Shown one piece after another: positions 48,001 to 59,644 of a stretch of DNA of 64,000 nt. The notes beneath the pieces were generated by a model that did no database searches, was not told the origin of the DNA, and saw only the letters and a list, made by a program, of their open reading frames with translations. Position 1 is the stretch's first letter. Each line of letters begins with the position of its first letter. This DNA comes from Camelus bactrianus. Its lineage: Eukaryota > Chordata > Mammalia > Artiodactyla > Camelidae. Both the position numbers and the translations under genes were made by a program. Location of the stretch: contig NC_133575.1 in assembly GCF_048773025.1 (NCBI RefSeq), positions 72,632,537-72,696,536 on the forward strand, written 5' to 3'.

Positions 48001-49064
48001 CTTGACAAAAATAACTACAATTTAGATATGGTATTCTTGAACATTCTGAGCTCGTACATTGTAAAAATATTTCTTATTTTTTCATTCACAGCCTGACACC
48101 TTTCTCCCACCATGTCAATACTGCTGCAGATTTTTATTTCATTTTTAATCATAGTATAAACTTTAGTTTCTCTGTATACTTACTGATCCTCTAAATTATT
48201 ACCAGAACTTTCCAAATATAATATACTTTTGATCTCTCTGAAAGAGGAAGATAAGACATACATTCTTTCAGCTCAGAGATGGCATATGAGAAGAATATGA
48301 CCTCATCTAACAAAAAAAAAAAATGGAAGTTTGTGTTGCACATTCAAAATTCAAAAACTTTGTGAAATTGGCAGAAAGTGAGTTCATAGAACTCTCAGTT
48401 CTAACATCTTGTTGAGAGTAAAAAGTATAAATGAAAGGAAACAGTACTCATAGTGAAGACTCAGTAAAGGGAGATGAGAATCTAAAGGAAAAGGGAACTA
48501 AGGAAAATAAGACTATGAGGCTGACTTTTTAATGTCCTTTTGTGAATCTTTTGGAGTTCCTATGAATGTACTGCATCTGGTATATATAGCTCTGTCTAAT
48601 TATCAGGAGAGACTGTCAGGCCACTTGGACTTGTGTCACATTCTGATAATCTATTATAGCATGAAGTAGGCAGTGGGATTGGTGCCTAAGTCCTTTGAAT
48701 TAGTTACTATAGAGATGAGTTTGAGTCTGTACACTGGGAAAGGAAAGGAGGTTGGCTTACAGTGTGCTAAAAGCATGTTTTTCAATGAGAAACATTTTAG
48801 TAACTACTGCTGGCCTGGACAATTATGGCTATCACTTACTTTCTTAGAAACTGAAGACATCTGAATATCCTGGAGAGTGCCTAAAAATAGAACAGTGGAT
48901 ATAAATTATAGCTCGGTGATTTGAGTAGTTAGCTGGAGAAAGTAATGGGAGAAAGAAATGTAGAAAAGAAGGAAAAAGATGGATGAGATGCATTTGATTT
49001 CCTTACCAATTAAAGATGCCTGTGTAAACACAACGAGGTCAAAAATAAAACATTGGTATCCTCA
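48001..49064. other. Single-copy DNA
   Basis: About 1.06 kb with nothing recognised. The frame at 48673-48864 is short and featureless. Confidence 0.45.
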
Positions 49065-50089
49065 TGGAATCTCCCCTAATTCCTGCCTCATTATGTTACT
49101 CCCTCCAACCCCTCAAAGGTAACTACTATGCTCACCTGTATAGAAATCACTTCTTTGTTTTTCTTAAGAGTTTTACAATCTAAGCATGTACTTCTAAGCA
49201 TAATAGTGTAGCTTTAGTTTGCCTGTTGCCTGACATATATATAAATGGATTCAGTCATGTGGAATATATTCTTTTGTGACTAGATTCCTTTGCTTAGAAT
49301 TACATTAAGATTTACACATGTTGTTGCATTAACTATTATTCGATCATTGTAATTGTTCTATAACACTTCACTGTAGAAATGTACCATAATTAGTTTATCC
49401 TTTTGATTAATGATGGGCTTTTGGGTCATCTCCAGTTTAAACATATTAGGGATAACAGTATTTTTTAACATTTTTGTACATTCCTCTTAGTATGCACATT
49501 TCAGTTAGGTACTATTCCTTCAAGTGGACTTTCTAGCTCACAGGGAACATGCAATTTTATCCTCAGTAGATTAAACCAAACCATTTTCCAGAAATTATAT
49601 CTACTCACAATTTCACATCTTCCCCCAAATTTTAGTCATTGTGTTATGTATGTTAGTTTCTCATTGTCATTTAAATTAGCTTTTTTTCTCTGATTATTAG
49701 TAGCATGAAGTATAGTTTCATTAGCCACTTATATAGTGCAATGATTAATTTTATGTATCAACTTGAATAGGTTAGTATATATATTAAATGGCTGCACTGG
49801 CAATACTTCCTAGGAAAATCGTGAATAAAACTGGTGATTTCAGGCATCCTTGTCTTATTCCTGGTGCCTGTGGGAAATCTTTCAATATTTCATTAAGATG
49901 AAAGTTGTTTGATAAAATATTATCTGTAATTATTTTAAACCAAATAAATAGTTTCTTTTGATGTTTGTTTGCTAAAAGTTTTCATCATGAATGCATGTGA
50001 ATTTTATCAAAAGCTTTCTCTGCATCTATGAAATAAAACTGATGAACTTCTAATGTGATGAAATACATTGATATAATTTTATATTTTTA
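49065..50089 (-). mobile_element. Old L1 3' UTR and ORF2 pieces, minus strand
   Basis: Diverged reverse-complement L1: ataaatggattcagtcatgt, ttgattaatgatgggctttt and ggtactattccttcaagtgg. After a jump near 49840 comes upstream ORF2-like sequence: tcaggcatccttgtcttatt and tttatcaaaagctttctctg. No open frame. Confidence 0.65.
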
Positions 50090-50560
50090 CTTCCTCAACA
50101 TTTCATTTAAAAAATTTTCAAACATACAGAAAGTTGAAAGAATTTTATTACAAACAACCTTAATGCACCACCTACATTGTTCAATTAACATTTTACTAAA
50201 ATTGCTAGTCATGTAACTATCCATCTATCCATCTTTATAGCCAGTCATCAATCTACTTTATTTATGATTTATTTTAACATAAGTTAAAGGCATCACTACA
50301 CTTATCCTCAAATGTTTCAGCATGTTTATGATTACATAGAGTTTAATAAATACTTATTATTTATGTATTCTTATTTTCATTTGAGGACAATACCATAAGC
50401 AACACAAATTTTAAGTGTATCATTCTTGAGTTCTGATTCATGCACTGATCTACTAAAATACAGAAATGACCATGACACCAAATAAGTCCTTGATTCTTCT
50501 TAGTCAATTTCAACCCCTACTCTCATAGAAACAATAATATTCAGTTTATTTCACTGCTTG
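50090..50560 (-). mobile_element. Old L1-type 3' UTR fragment (tentative)
   Basis: The segments tttcaaacatacagaaagtt, cattgttcaattaacatttt, actatccatctatccatctt and cttcttagtcaatttcaacc recur across mammalian genomes as part of an old interspersed repeat, probably an L1 3' region. Assigned with caution. Confidence 0.45.
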
Positions 50561-50999
50561 AAAATTGTAAGCATATTTAAGTTGTATCTTATAAATGTAA
50601 TATATAGACCTTGAGGGGTCTGTTTGAATCATCTCTACTTTTCTTGTTTTCATTCACATCTCTTCTCAAACGCCTGATTCTTTTAGATTGTGTTGACATT
50701 ATTGTTTTCAAAGCTATAGAATTGTTTTGAGGTTCAAAATGGTCATTTTTCTTTCCAAAGATGATTTAAATTTGCTTCTGTTAGGCACTTGTGTCACTAG
50801 CCTTCTGGGAATATTTCAATACAAAAATCATTGTTCCACATGAATAAAAGGTCAATTCAGTCTCTCTTTTTGATTAACCTACTGTTAAGATTGCCAAAGT
50901 GGCTCATAGTAAAAATAGAAAGAAAGATAGTGCCATCTCTAACTGTCCTATGCATATTTATAAAAGTATGCATTGGAAAGCGGTATGTTCTAAGAAAAC
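50561..50999. other. Single-copy DNA
   Basis: About 0.44 kb. The frame 50831-51061 (plus, 76 codons) ends inside a MIR and is not supported. Confidence 0.35.
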
Positions 51000-51111
51000 T
51001 AGTAAGAATTAGGAGGCATGGATTCCAGAGCTGCATCTACCAGTGTGATCCTGGGCAATGATTAATTCCCTCTGATTTGGTACTAAGGTATTGGTAAAAT
51101 GGGTGTAGACT
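51000..51111 (+). mobile_element. MIR SINE fragment
   Basis: Plus-strand MIR: gcatggattccagagctgca, agtgtgatcctgggcaatga and attggtaaaatggg, cut off on the right by the next element. Confidence 0.65.
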
Positions 51112-51560
51112 GAAAAAAATGCACAACATTAGAGTTGTGAGTTAAGTTTTATTTGGGGCAAAATGAGGATTACAGCCCAGGAGACAACCTCTCAGATAGC
51201 TCTGAGGAACTGCTCCAAATAGGTTGGTGGGAGGTCAGTATATATATGATTTTAGTGAAGGGGATATGGACAATCGAGCACACATTTTTGGCACAAGGTT
51301 GCTGCTGATCATAAGGAGCAGATGTATCCATTAACAATTTTAGTACTTTTCTAGATATGAGAAGATGTAAGAAATTAGGCTCATAAAATCTTCTCTTGAA
51401 AATATCTATCTGAAGTCCTGCTCTGCACGGAGCCTCATTCCTGATCTCCGCCCTGAACTTTTTCACAGAGTGCCAAAGGTCAGTGACTGCAGTGACTAGT
51501 GACCTAATCCTTGCAGAGACAGATGGCAAGTGACAATTTTTAGTTGACACAGGCATGATA
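51112..51560 (-). mobile_element. LTR-derived repeat, minus orientation, related to the copy at 53.3 kb; fossil
   Basis: About 450 bp. It shares with 53315-53800 the order gttaagttttatttggggc, gagacaacctctcagatagc, tctgaggaactgctcc and then a ggctca block. The tttattt near its left end is a poly(A)-signal context on the minus strand. The style is that of an artiodactyl LTR; family not fixed. The 128-codon minus frame 51170-51556 lies inside it and is not a host gene. Confidence 0.55.
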
Positions 51561-51984
51561 ACTATCTTTACTTACTGTCTCATTGAGTTAATGTGACACT
51601 TCAATGAACTAACCGATATAAATATACTTGTCAACTTATGTTTATTACATATAAAATATTATTAATAAAATATATAGGAAATATTCATTTTTATTTTTTT
51701 CTAAAGAAATAACTGGTTGAAGTGAAAGACCAGAAGGTGATTAAATTGACATTAAATTAGATTACTTCATATTACTTTAATCTATACAAAAATGTTTGTG
51801 ATAGAATAGCATTTTGGAATATCAGCCACAAACTAGTTTTAAATGCAATGTGTCCATCCAAAACGTTATTACAATGTACATTATGCTTAGTCAAATTATT
51901 TTCAGCAAACTGCACTAGAAAATTATTTTTACACTTCCCCCTGCCATCTCCAACTGCAAATTTAAATTATTCTATCAATAAAGC
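51561..51984. other. Single-copy AT-rich DNA
   Basis: About 0.42 kb with nothing recognised. Confidence 0.4.
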
Positions 51985-52170
51985 ATTTAACCTTGGATCT
52001 GTAATTTAATAATCATGTGACTCATCAATTTATATAACTTCTCTTTACTGCTCACCTGTAAAATGGGAATAATAATAGTATTTATTTCATAGGATTGTTG
52101 TGAAGATTAATTTACAATTTCTAATTAAGGTATTTAGAATATTACCTATAACATTGTCTGTGTATTCATA
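51985..52170 (+). mobile_element. MIR SINE
   Basis: Plus-strand MIR core: ctcacctgtaaaatgggaat, aataatagtatttatttcat and aggattgttgtgaagattaa. Confidence 0.8.
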
Positions 52171-53314
52171 GTTCCATAACTGTTAACTATTTTGTATTAC
52201 ATCTTACTTTGCCTAAAATCAATTCCTATGCTCAAGTAAAACCTTTCAAAACTATCAAATTCCATTCATTTTCAAGTTTCAACATCTGGCTGTGCTTAAC
52301 CTTTGTTAAAATGCTAAAGAACATTCACTAGACCACTGACCTTTTTATCCCACAATTCCTTTTTTCTTTTGTCATGTTCATGGAAAACTTGTAAATGAAA
52401 AGGAAAGTGGTCTAAGGATTCTAAGGTAAATACTAAGTAAAAAACAAAAACTAAGTGTTGCATGTGTCTCAGATCTGCCACTGGATAACAGACAAATGCC
52501 TGTTATGAGTAAATTCCATTCACAGAGATGTAAAATCAGAATTGCAGGTTTAAGAGTAGATTTACTTTGGGAAAAAGTTAAGTACATATAAACAAATACA
52601 CAGATTCTTAAATTTTGGTTTTGTTTCCTGTTGCTGTTTATTTTGAAATCATGAATAATATGCAGAATTTTATTAACCATTAAACAATTATATTACATCC
52701 CACTTTCTATGATAGACTACAATTTATAAAATTAAATAAGGATGTGAGAAAATATTTTCATCTTTATCATTATGTTTATGGTATATTTTATTTTTAACAA
52801 TTTACTTTATTTTGTTATTTTTCTCTAGTTGGGCAATTAATGATATGTACCTAAAACTGATGTCTATAGAAGAGATTACAGTAAAGTCTCATGATTATTT
52901 TTCTACTAAATTAATGTCATTCTGTTTTATAGAAGAGGAATTTTCAATTAGAATATAATTACTATATAGAGTATAATTGCTGTTTTGAAAATCTTGAGAT
53001 TCTTTTAAATTATGTAGTTAAAAGTTCTGTGATTATCATTTGGCAAACACTTAATATTTAGTGAACCATGTTTTTTGAAAGTGGGTTTCTTTAATGGAAA
53101 TATTTCAAGATGTAAACAAGGTATAAATAGTTATAGTGAATGCAAAAATAAAACATAAGGTTGGATTGTAAGATTAGAATAGATATCTAAAGATGTCTGG
53201 GATGAAGGAGAATGATATTATGATCTGCTGAATTTGTCCACTCTTGTTAAAATTATCTCAGTCATTTTAACTAATTAAATATCACGCACATTATAATCTA
53301 TATAGATATCATTG
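52171..53314. other. Single-copy AT-rich DNA
   Basis: About 1.1 kb. The minus frame 52378-52680 (100 codons) has no recognised motif and its composition matches the surrounding AT-rich DNA. Confidence 0.45.
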
Positions 53315-53800
53315 ACTGAAATAAATGTACAGCCTAAAAGTTGAGAGTTATATTTTATTTGACAGGAGGATGGATGGAGGACGGATGACAGCCTCTCAGA
53401 TGGCTCTGAGAGACTGCTCTGAAGAGGTAGGGAAGGAGCCAGGACATACAGGAGCTTTACAACGAAGACCATGTAGTCAGAACATTAAAAGCTTGCTTGT
53501 TAACTGAAGAAAACCAGGCATCTCAAGTTAAAGAATTTACTGCTTTTCTATGTATGGGAGGAAGCAAACGTTTGGGCTCATTGTATTCATTCCTTTGACA
53601 AGCACCTAGCCATCTAGGGCCAGTATCCTGCCCTTTCTTATTCTGAGTCCCCTCAGGGTGCATCATTGTGAGTGGCTGCAGAGGCTGGGCTGCAGGCTTG
53701 TCTTCACTGGGGGGTGGTGGCAGCCACTGATGACTTGATGGTTTCAGCATTCTTTGTTTACTGATATTGTTTGCAGTATTTTTCCTTGACAATATGTACT
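53315..53800 (-). mobile_element. LTR-derived repeat, minus orientation, related to the copy at 51.1 kb; fossil
   Basis: About 490 bp: gttgagagttatattttatt, gacagcctctcagatggctc, tgagagactgctctgaagag, ccagtatcctgccctttctt and attgtttgcagtatttttcc. Same order as the copy 2.2 kb upstream but clearly diverged from it. No retroviral genes lie between the two. Confidence 0.6.
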
Positions 53801-53809
53801 TAACTGGGG

Positions 53810-53958
53810 AGATTTATCCAGGGGGCTTTTGGCAACATCTAGAGCCTTTTTTTTTTTGTTGTCACAAAATGGTGAGAGACTGTTGCTAATGGGAGGGGAC
53901 AGGGATGCTGTGGAATGTTCTACAATGCACATTGACAATGACAAACTGCCCCTCTGTC

Positions 53959-53992
<34 letters not shown>

Positions 53993-54045
53993 GATCATCT
54001 AGATGAAAATGCCAATAGTGCTGAGTTTAAGAAACTATGGTTTAA
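53810..54045 (-). mobile_element. MER20 hAT element with an internal (CA)n expansion
   Basis: Minus-strand MER20: gggcttttggcaacatctag, ttgttgtcacaaaatggtga, gacagggatgctgtggaatg, ttctacaatgcacattgaca and, after the CA tract, aaaatgccaatagtgctgag and ttaagaaactatgg. About 235 bp including the tract. Confidence 0.8.
53962..53991. repeat. (CA)15 microsatellite inside MER20
   Basis: Uninterrupted CA run, located where MER20 copies normally read a non-repetitive stretch. Confidence 0.96.
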
Positions 54046-54694
54046 CATATAATATGATCCTTCTCCCCAACACTATGCCAGAGCTTTTAGGGAGCTGCTT
54101 AAAAAAAGGTGACATGGATATTTGCCTAGCATTTATTTTGCATATATAAACTTATATGATCATATAAGCACATTTTAAAAGGAATGGATTATACCCTAAG
54201 TGTTAATTCTGTAGCCTTTTTAAATTATAACACTATTCATAATAAAAAATTCAAGATGCAAAGATGGTGTTATATAAGAAAATTTAATATCTCCACAAGT
54301 CCATATTATAATTCCTTACCTTTAAAGAAATAACCCTCTATAGTTCCCTGTGTACTCCTCTGGAAATTGTTCATTTACAGATACACATGCATACTTATTT
54401 TTATACTGTTGGTTGCACACACAAACCTTCTTTACTTCTGGCTTCTTCTTATGAAATCAGAGGAAGTGAACCTCCCCTCTGCCTCCAGCTGTTCATTATA
54501 ATAATCAGGACATGGCATTAATTCATTCCCGGAATGGGCACTTGATTTCAGTTGACCCGATCACGCTGAAGGAATGCACTTTTAATCTGTGGTAAGAGGA
54601 AAAACTCTTACGAGATCTGAAGAAGGAAGCATGCTACAGTCACTGTTGGCAGCCATTTTATGACTATTTGGGAACCAGTCTTAAGAAAATGGTG
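54046..54694. other. Single-copy DNA
   Basis: About 0.65 kb with nothing recognised. Confidence 0.4.
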
Positions 54695-54935
54695 AAGTAA
54701 ATGGGCTTTGAAGCTAGACTTCCTGGGTGTGAATACCAGGTTGCTTACTAGCTGTGTAACGTTGGACAAATTATATAATTTTTCTGAATTTTGGTATCTG
54801 TGTAACATGGGGATATTGGTAGTTACATCACAGTGAATATGAATGAAATGTGATAATATATGTAAGTAAATTAGAAAAGTATCTGGCTTACACTAAATAA
54901 TAGTTCTATTAATATTATTATTAAGATGAAGCCAA
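54695..54935 (+). mobile_element. MIR SINE, nearly full length
   Basis: Plus-strand MIR from gctttgaagctagacttcct through ttactagctgtgtaacgttg, ggacaaattatataattttt and tgtgtaacatggggatattg to a taatattattattaa end. One of the longest MIRs here. Confidence 0.85.
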
Positions 54936-55294
54936 TTCTGTAGAAAACAGAGTAGCAAGACAGAAAGGACCTGAGTTCTTAATGGCAATATTGTTTTATT
55001 GACTCAACTAAATTGAAGGTCACACAACCTCTGGATACCCTGTCATGTGATACAATAAATGGCTTTATTGTTTAAGCTTATTGGAATTAAGATCTCTATA
55101 ACTTATAGCCCAAAGGTATGTCTGTATATACAGTATATATCTATTTTTTTACTTAAGTGAAATAATTCTATGAATATGTTCCATTTATCATCTTTTTCAC
55201 ACAATATTGTATCTTAGATCCTTTTTTGATCACTTACATGCATATGGAATGATCATTCTACTGCATACTCTTTCATTGGATGGTTATATCAAAA
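54936..55294. other. Single-copy DNA
   Basis: About 0.36 kb, AT-rich, nothing recognised. Confidence 0.35.
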
Positions 55295-55500
55295 TGTATT
55301 TGTATTCACTTTCCATTATAAAAGAAAATGTCACAAACTAAGCAGCTTAAAAAATGTTATCATTTCAGATTTTCTGTAGGTCAGAAGTCCAAGCAGGGAT
55401 CAATCAGTTTTTCAAAAAGCTGAAATTGAAATCAAGTTGCCAGCCAAAACTGTGATCTGATATGAGGCTTGAAATCTTCCAAGCACAGGGTTCTTTTTCT
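55295..55500 (-). mobile_element. Partial MLT1-like LTR, fossil
   Basis: Reverse-complement MaLR-style start: gtcacaaactaagcagctta, ttctgtaggtcagaagtcca and gaaatcaagttgccagccaa. Only about 200 bp. Confidence 0.5.
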
Positions 55501-56594
55501 TTTTTTCCAGGTTGACACTTATTAAGACATTATTTTTTTTTTTTAGTTGTAAAAGCTGTGTAGAAACTGTAGAAAAATTTAAATGCAGCTCAAATAATTT
55601 TTAAAATGAAACAAGTAAAAGAGCATATCCCCACAACCCAGAAAACACAGATAACACCTTAGTGGATATTTATATCTGTATCTACAGCATCTATACCTAC
55701 ATCTACATATAACATCCTTTTATATATACATGTATTTTTATCAAAATGTGATCACACTTACATATCACTTTGAAATATTTTTTCATTAACAATTTCTCCC
55801 TTTCCGAGGCAATAAAATTATATCTCATCTATTACTCAGTCTAGCTTTAAATCATTTCACTTATCTAAAAAATGTCCTTTATAGCTTGTTTGCCTAAACC
55901 AGGGTTTTCTCTAGAACCAAAAGCTGTATCTGATTATATCTCTTAAATTTCTTTTAATCTAAAACAGTCCCTTTCTAGGGGACATAGATTTATTGTAATG
56001 ACCATACCAGCTGTCCTGCAGAATATCTCATTTTTAAATTTTTTCTTATTGCTTCTTACTGGTGTTCTTTATAAGGTTACTCAATCTCCTAAGCTGAAAA
56101 TTTGCCCCTAAGACTTGATGATTTTAAGGTATATAATTTTGTATAGAATACATCATAGATGAATAGTATATCTCATTTCATATCAAATCAAGAGATACAT
56201 AATATTTGAATGTCTCTTCATAAATTATGAGAAAAATTGATGAAGAGATTATGATGATAGCAAGAAGATAGTTAATCTTTTTTTATCCAACATTATTTTA
56301 TGAAAATTTTCAAAATACTGTTAAAAAAAAACAGGTACATTGAATATTCTGATACTTTCCATCTAGATTGAATAATTCATATTTTGCTAAAATATTTTTT
56401 GCTATATCATATAAAAGTAAGTTGGAAATATCATAAGCTTTATCCCTAAAAATTTCAGAATGCATCACCTAAAAATAATGACCATTTTTTATAGCCATAC
56501 ATTATTTTCACCTTAAGAAAATTAGTAATTATTCTCTATTATTATAGAAAATTTAGTCCAGTTAACCCTCAGTTATCTTCAAAGGTCTTTTGCA
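55501..56594. other. AT-rich DNA, partly old interspersed repeat
   Basis: About 1.1 kb. The part 55540-55850 (ccccacaacccagaaaacac, tgtgatcacacttacatatc) resembles an old mammalian interspersed repeat that I cannot name. The rest shows nothing recognisable. Confidence 0.4.
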
Positions 56595-58955
56595 GCTTTT
56601 TATTTGACATAAATTTCAAACACTGTCAAGTTAATTAAAGTATAGAATCTCATGATTTTTAGTATATTCATAAGGTTGTAAAATAATCATCACTATCTAA
56701 ATCCAGAACATTTTCATCACCCTCCAAAAGAAATTACATAACTGTTAGCAGTCATGACCCATTTTCCCCTGGCCCCAGCCCCTGGCATCCACTAATCTAC
56801 ATCTTGTCTGTATAGATTTGCCTTGTCTGGACATTTCTTATTAAGCAAATTATGCTATGTGGTCTTTTGTGTTTCATTATTTCCCCTAGATTTATAGAGC
56901 AAGATTCATCCATGTTGTACTATATATCAGTATTCAATCTTTTTTATGGTTGAATAATATTCCATTGTGTGATTATGTCACATTATATTCATCCATTCAT
57001 TTATGGAAATTTGTTTCTTTTTTACTTTTTAGCTACTGTGTGTAATGTTGCTATGAACATTTATGTACAAATTTTAATGTGGACATATGTTAGCAATTCT
57101 GTTTGGTATATACCTGTGAGTAGAGTTTCTATGTCATATGGTAACTCTATGTATAACCTCTTAAAGAATTGCCAAACTGTATTATATAGTAGCTTTATTA
57201 TTTTATCTTTCCACCAACAATGCTATGAGGATGCCAATTTCTCCACATCCTTCCCAATATTGGGTATTGACATTTTAAAAATATTATTATTATGGTCATC
57301 CCATTGGGTGTAAGTATAATCTCATGGTTTTGATTTACGTTTCTTTGACTTCTAACAATGTTGAGCATATTTTGTGTGCTTGTTGGATATTTTTATGTCT
57401 TCTTTGGGAGAATATCTATTTAAATTATTTGTCTATTTTAATTGAATTTTGTGTCTTCTTATTGTTAAAAATTCTTTAGATATTCTGGATATAAACTACT
57501 TGTCAGGTATATGATTTGCAAATATTTTCCCCCATCCTGTGATTAGTTTTCCACTTTATTAATAGTATTCTTTGAATCACAAAGGGCTTCAATTTCAATG
57601 ATGTCCACATTGTCTATTTATTCTTTTATCACCCTGTACTTCAGATGTCATAGGTATGAAGGTTTTGCAGAATCCAAAGCCATGAAGATTTATACCTATC
57701 CTTTTAAGTTTTATAGTTTTATGTCATATTTAGCTCTTTAATTAATTCTAGAGTAATTCTTGATGTGTTATAAGGAAGTAGTCCAACAGTAGTTGTTGAA
57801 AATACTATTCTTTCTACATAGAATTGTCTTGCTGCTCTTGTGAAAAATCAGTTGGCTGTAGAAATTTAGATTTATTTCTGGAACCTCAATTTTATTTCAT
57901 TGATCTTGATGCCTGTTCTTACGCCAGTACCAAACTGCCTTGATTACAGTCTCTTTATGGGACGTTTTGATATTGGGAAATGTAGGACCTCTAAACTTGT
58001 CTTTCTTATGCAAGATTGTTTTGCAATTCTGGTTTTGGGATCCCTTAAATTTCCATATGAATTTTAATACTAGCTTGTCAGTTTCTACAAAAATGCTGTT
58101 GGAATTTTGATAAGCTTTGCATTGAAACTGTAAATTGCTTTCAGTAGTATTGCCATTTGAACAGTATTAAGTATTCCAATCCACTAACACAGAGATATCT
58201 TTCCACCCATTTAGCTTTTTATTTCTTTCAATGATGTTTTACAGTTGTCAATATGTAAGTTTTAAAGATTTTTTGCTAATTTTTCTTATGTACTTTATTC
58301 TTTTTGGTGCTATTGTAAGCTAGTTTTCATAATTTCGTTTTTTATTGTTAATTGCTAGAGCATATAATTGATTCTTTCAGACTCATTGAACTTGTTTATT
58401 AGCTGTAATGATGATTCCTTATGTCTTCTTTTCCTTCTTGATTTCAATAATTTATTTGTCATATTTTCTTATTTAGTCTTATTTTCTTGATTAGCTGTTT
58501 TATCAATTTTTTTTCATTTTTAAAAGAACTCAGTTAAAAATTTTTTCTCTTTTAATTTTTAATTTTGTATGTCATTTTTTCTGGTCTTATATTTATGATT
58601 TTCTTTATTTTGCTTGTTTTGAGTTTAGTTTAGTCTTTATTTTATAGTTTCTTAAGGTGATAGTTCAGATTATTGTTTAAGATCTTTCTTCTTTTTTAGT
58701 ATAGAAGTTTATAGATATGTATTTCCTTCTAGTATTTGTTTCACTGCTTTTTATAAGTTTTGGCACACTTTGTTTCCGTTTCCATTCATCTAAAAATAGT
58801 TTCTAGTTTTGTCTTGTTTTCTCTTTTATCTATTGTTTATTTAGTAGTATGTTGTTTATTTTCTACATATTTGTGGATGTATAATTTTTATTGTTTTTTA
58901 AATTTCTAATTTGATTCCATTTTTCATTATAGAATATATTTTATATGATTTCAAT
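56595..58955 (-). mobile_element. Old L1, 2.4 kb of 3' UTR and ORF2, minus strand
   Basis: Reverse-complement 3' UTR (ctaaatccagaacattttca, tttgccttgtctggacattt) then ORF2 from its C-terminus upward: ttttatggttgaataatatt, aggatgccaatttctccaca, agtaccaaactgccttgatt, attttgataagctttgcatt and catatttgtggatgtataat. Small gaps occur (for example near 58330). The 114-codon plus-strand frame 56969-57313 is the antisense of ORF2 and not a gene. Confidence 0.85.
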
Positions 58956-59644
58956 CATCTTACATTTACTTGATGCTTACTGTATACCCAGAATATGAGA
59001 AAAGTTTCCCATAATAAGGGAGAAGAATCTGGTGCCTCCATATAGGACATGTGCCAGGCCCAGGGCACAATCCCCAAGAGGGGCAGCAGATCTTGCCATG
59101 CCTGTTGCCCCAATGTTTGGCTAATGAAACATAGAAATGGAGCATATTTGACAATAATAGCACAAAAGTCATAGGAGCAATGACAGTTGCATTGAGACAA
59201 GAAATTTACAGCAAATGGCAGCATGAATCCTTAGGAACAAAGGAAGAGAACCAGAAATTATAAAGGCTAATACGTCAAACTCTACAAGTATACACTTGCT
59301 CTCTTCTCAGTATTTTTAGTAGATAAAAATAGACATGGTTATAATAGTATTTTGTTATTTGTAACATATGTAGATATAGCATGTGTAACAATAATAGAGA
59401 TAAGCGTGACATTTTATAATGATAAATTCTCCCCATGATGAATGTTCTTACTTGAGATTGGTAGCTGTATCCCCCTGATTAACACTCAAATTTATAATTA
59501 GATACATACTGTTTTATGTAATTTATAATTAAATCAGTTAAAACAATGACTATATGCCATTTTTGATAATTACAATCCAATACAAAGTTATAATAATTAT
59601 AAATATTTATAGACCCAACAGCAGATTCACAAAATAATGAATTT
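58956..59644. other. Unassigned DNA between L1 and a retroviral fossil
   Basis: About 0.69 kb. The part 58956-59230 is GC-richer than its surroundings and holds two overlapping minus frames (58955-59224 and 58966-59172) with no recognised product. It may belong to the adjacent retroviral fossil, but I cannot show that. Confidence 0.35.

Noticed and set aside
51170-51556. 128-codon minus-strand frame
   Set aside because: It lies entirely within an LTR-derived repeat that has a relative at 53.3 kb.
56969-57313. 114-codon plus-strand frame with hydrophobic stretches
   Set aside because: It is antisense to ORF2 of the minus-strand L1.
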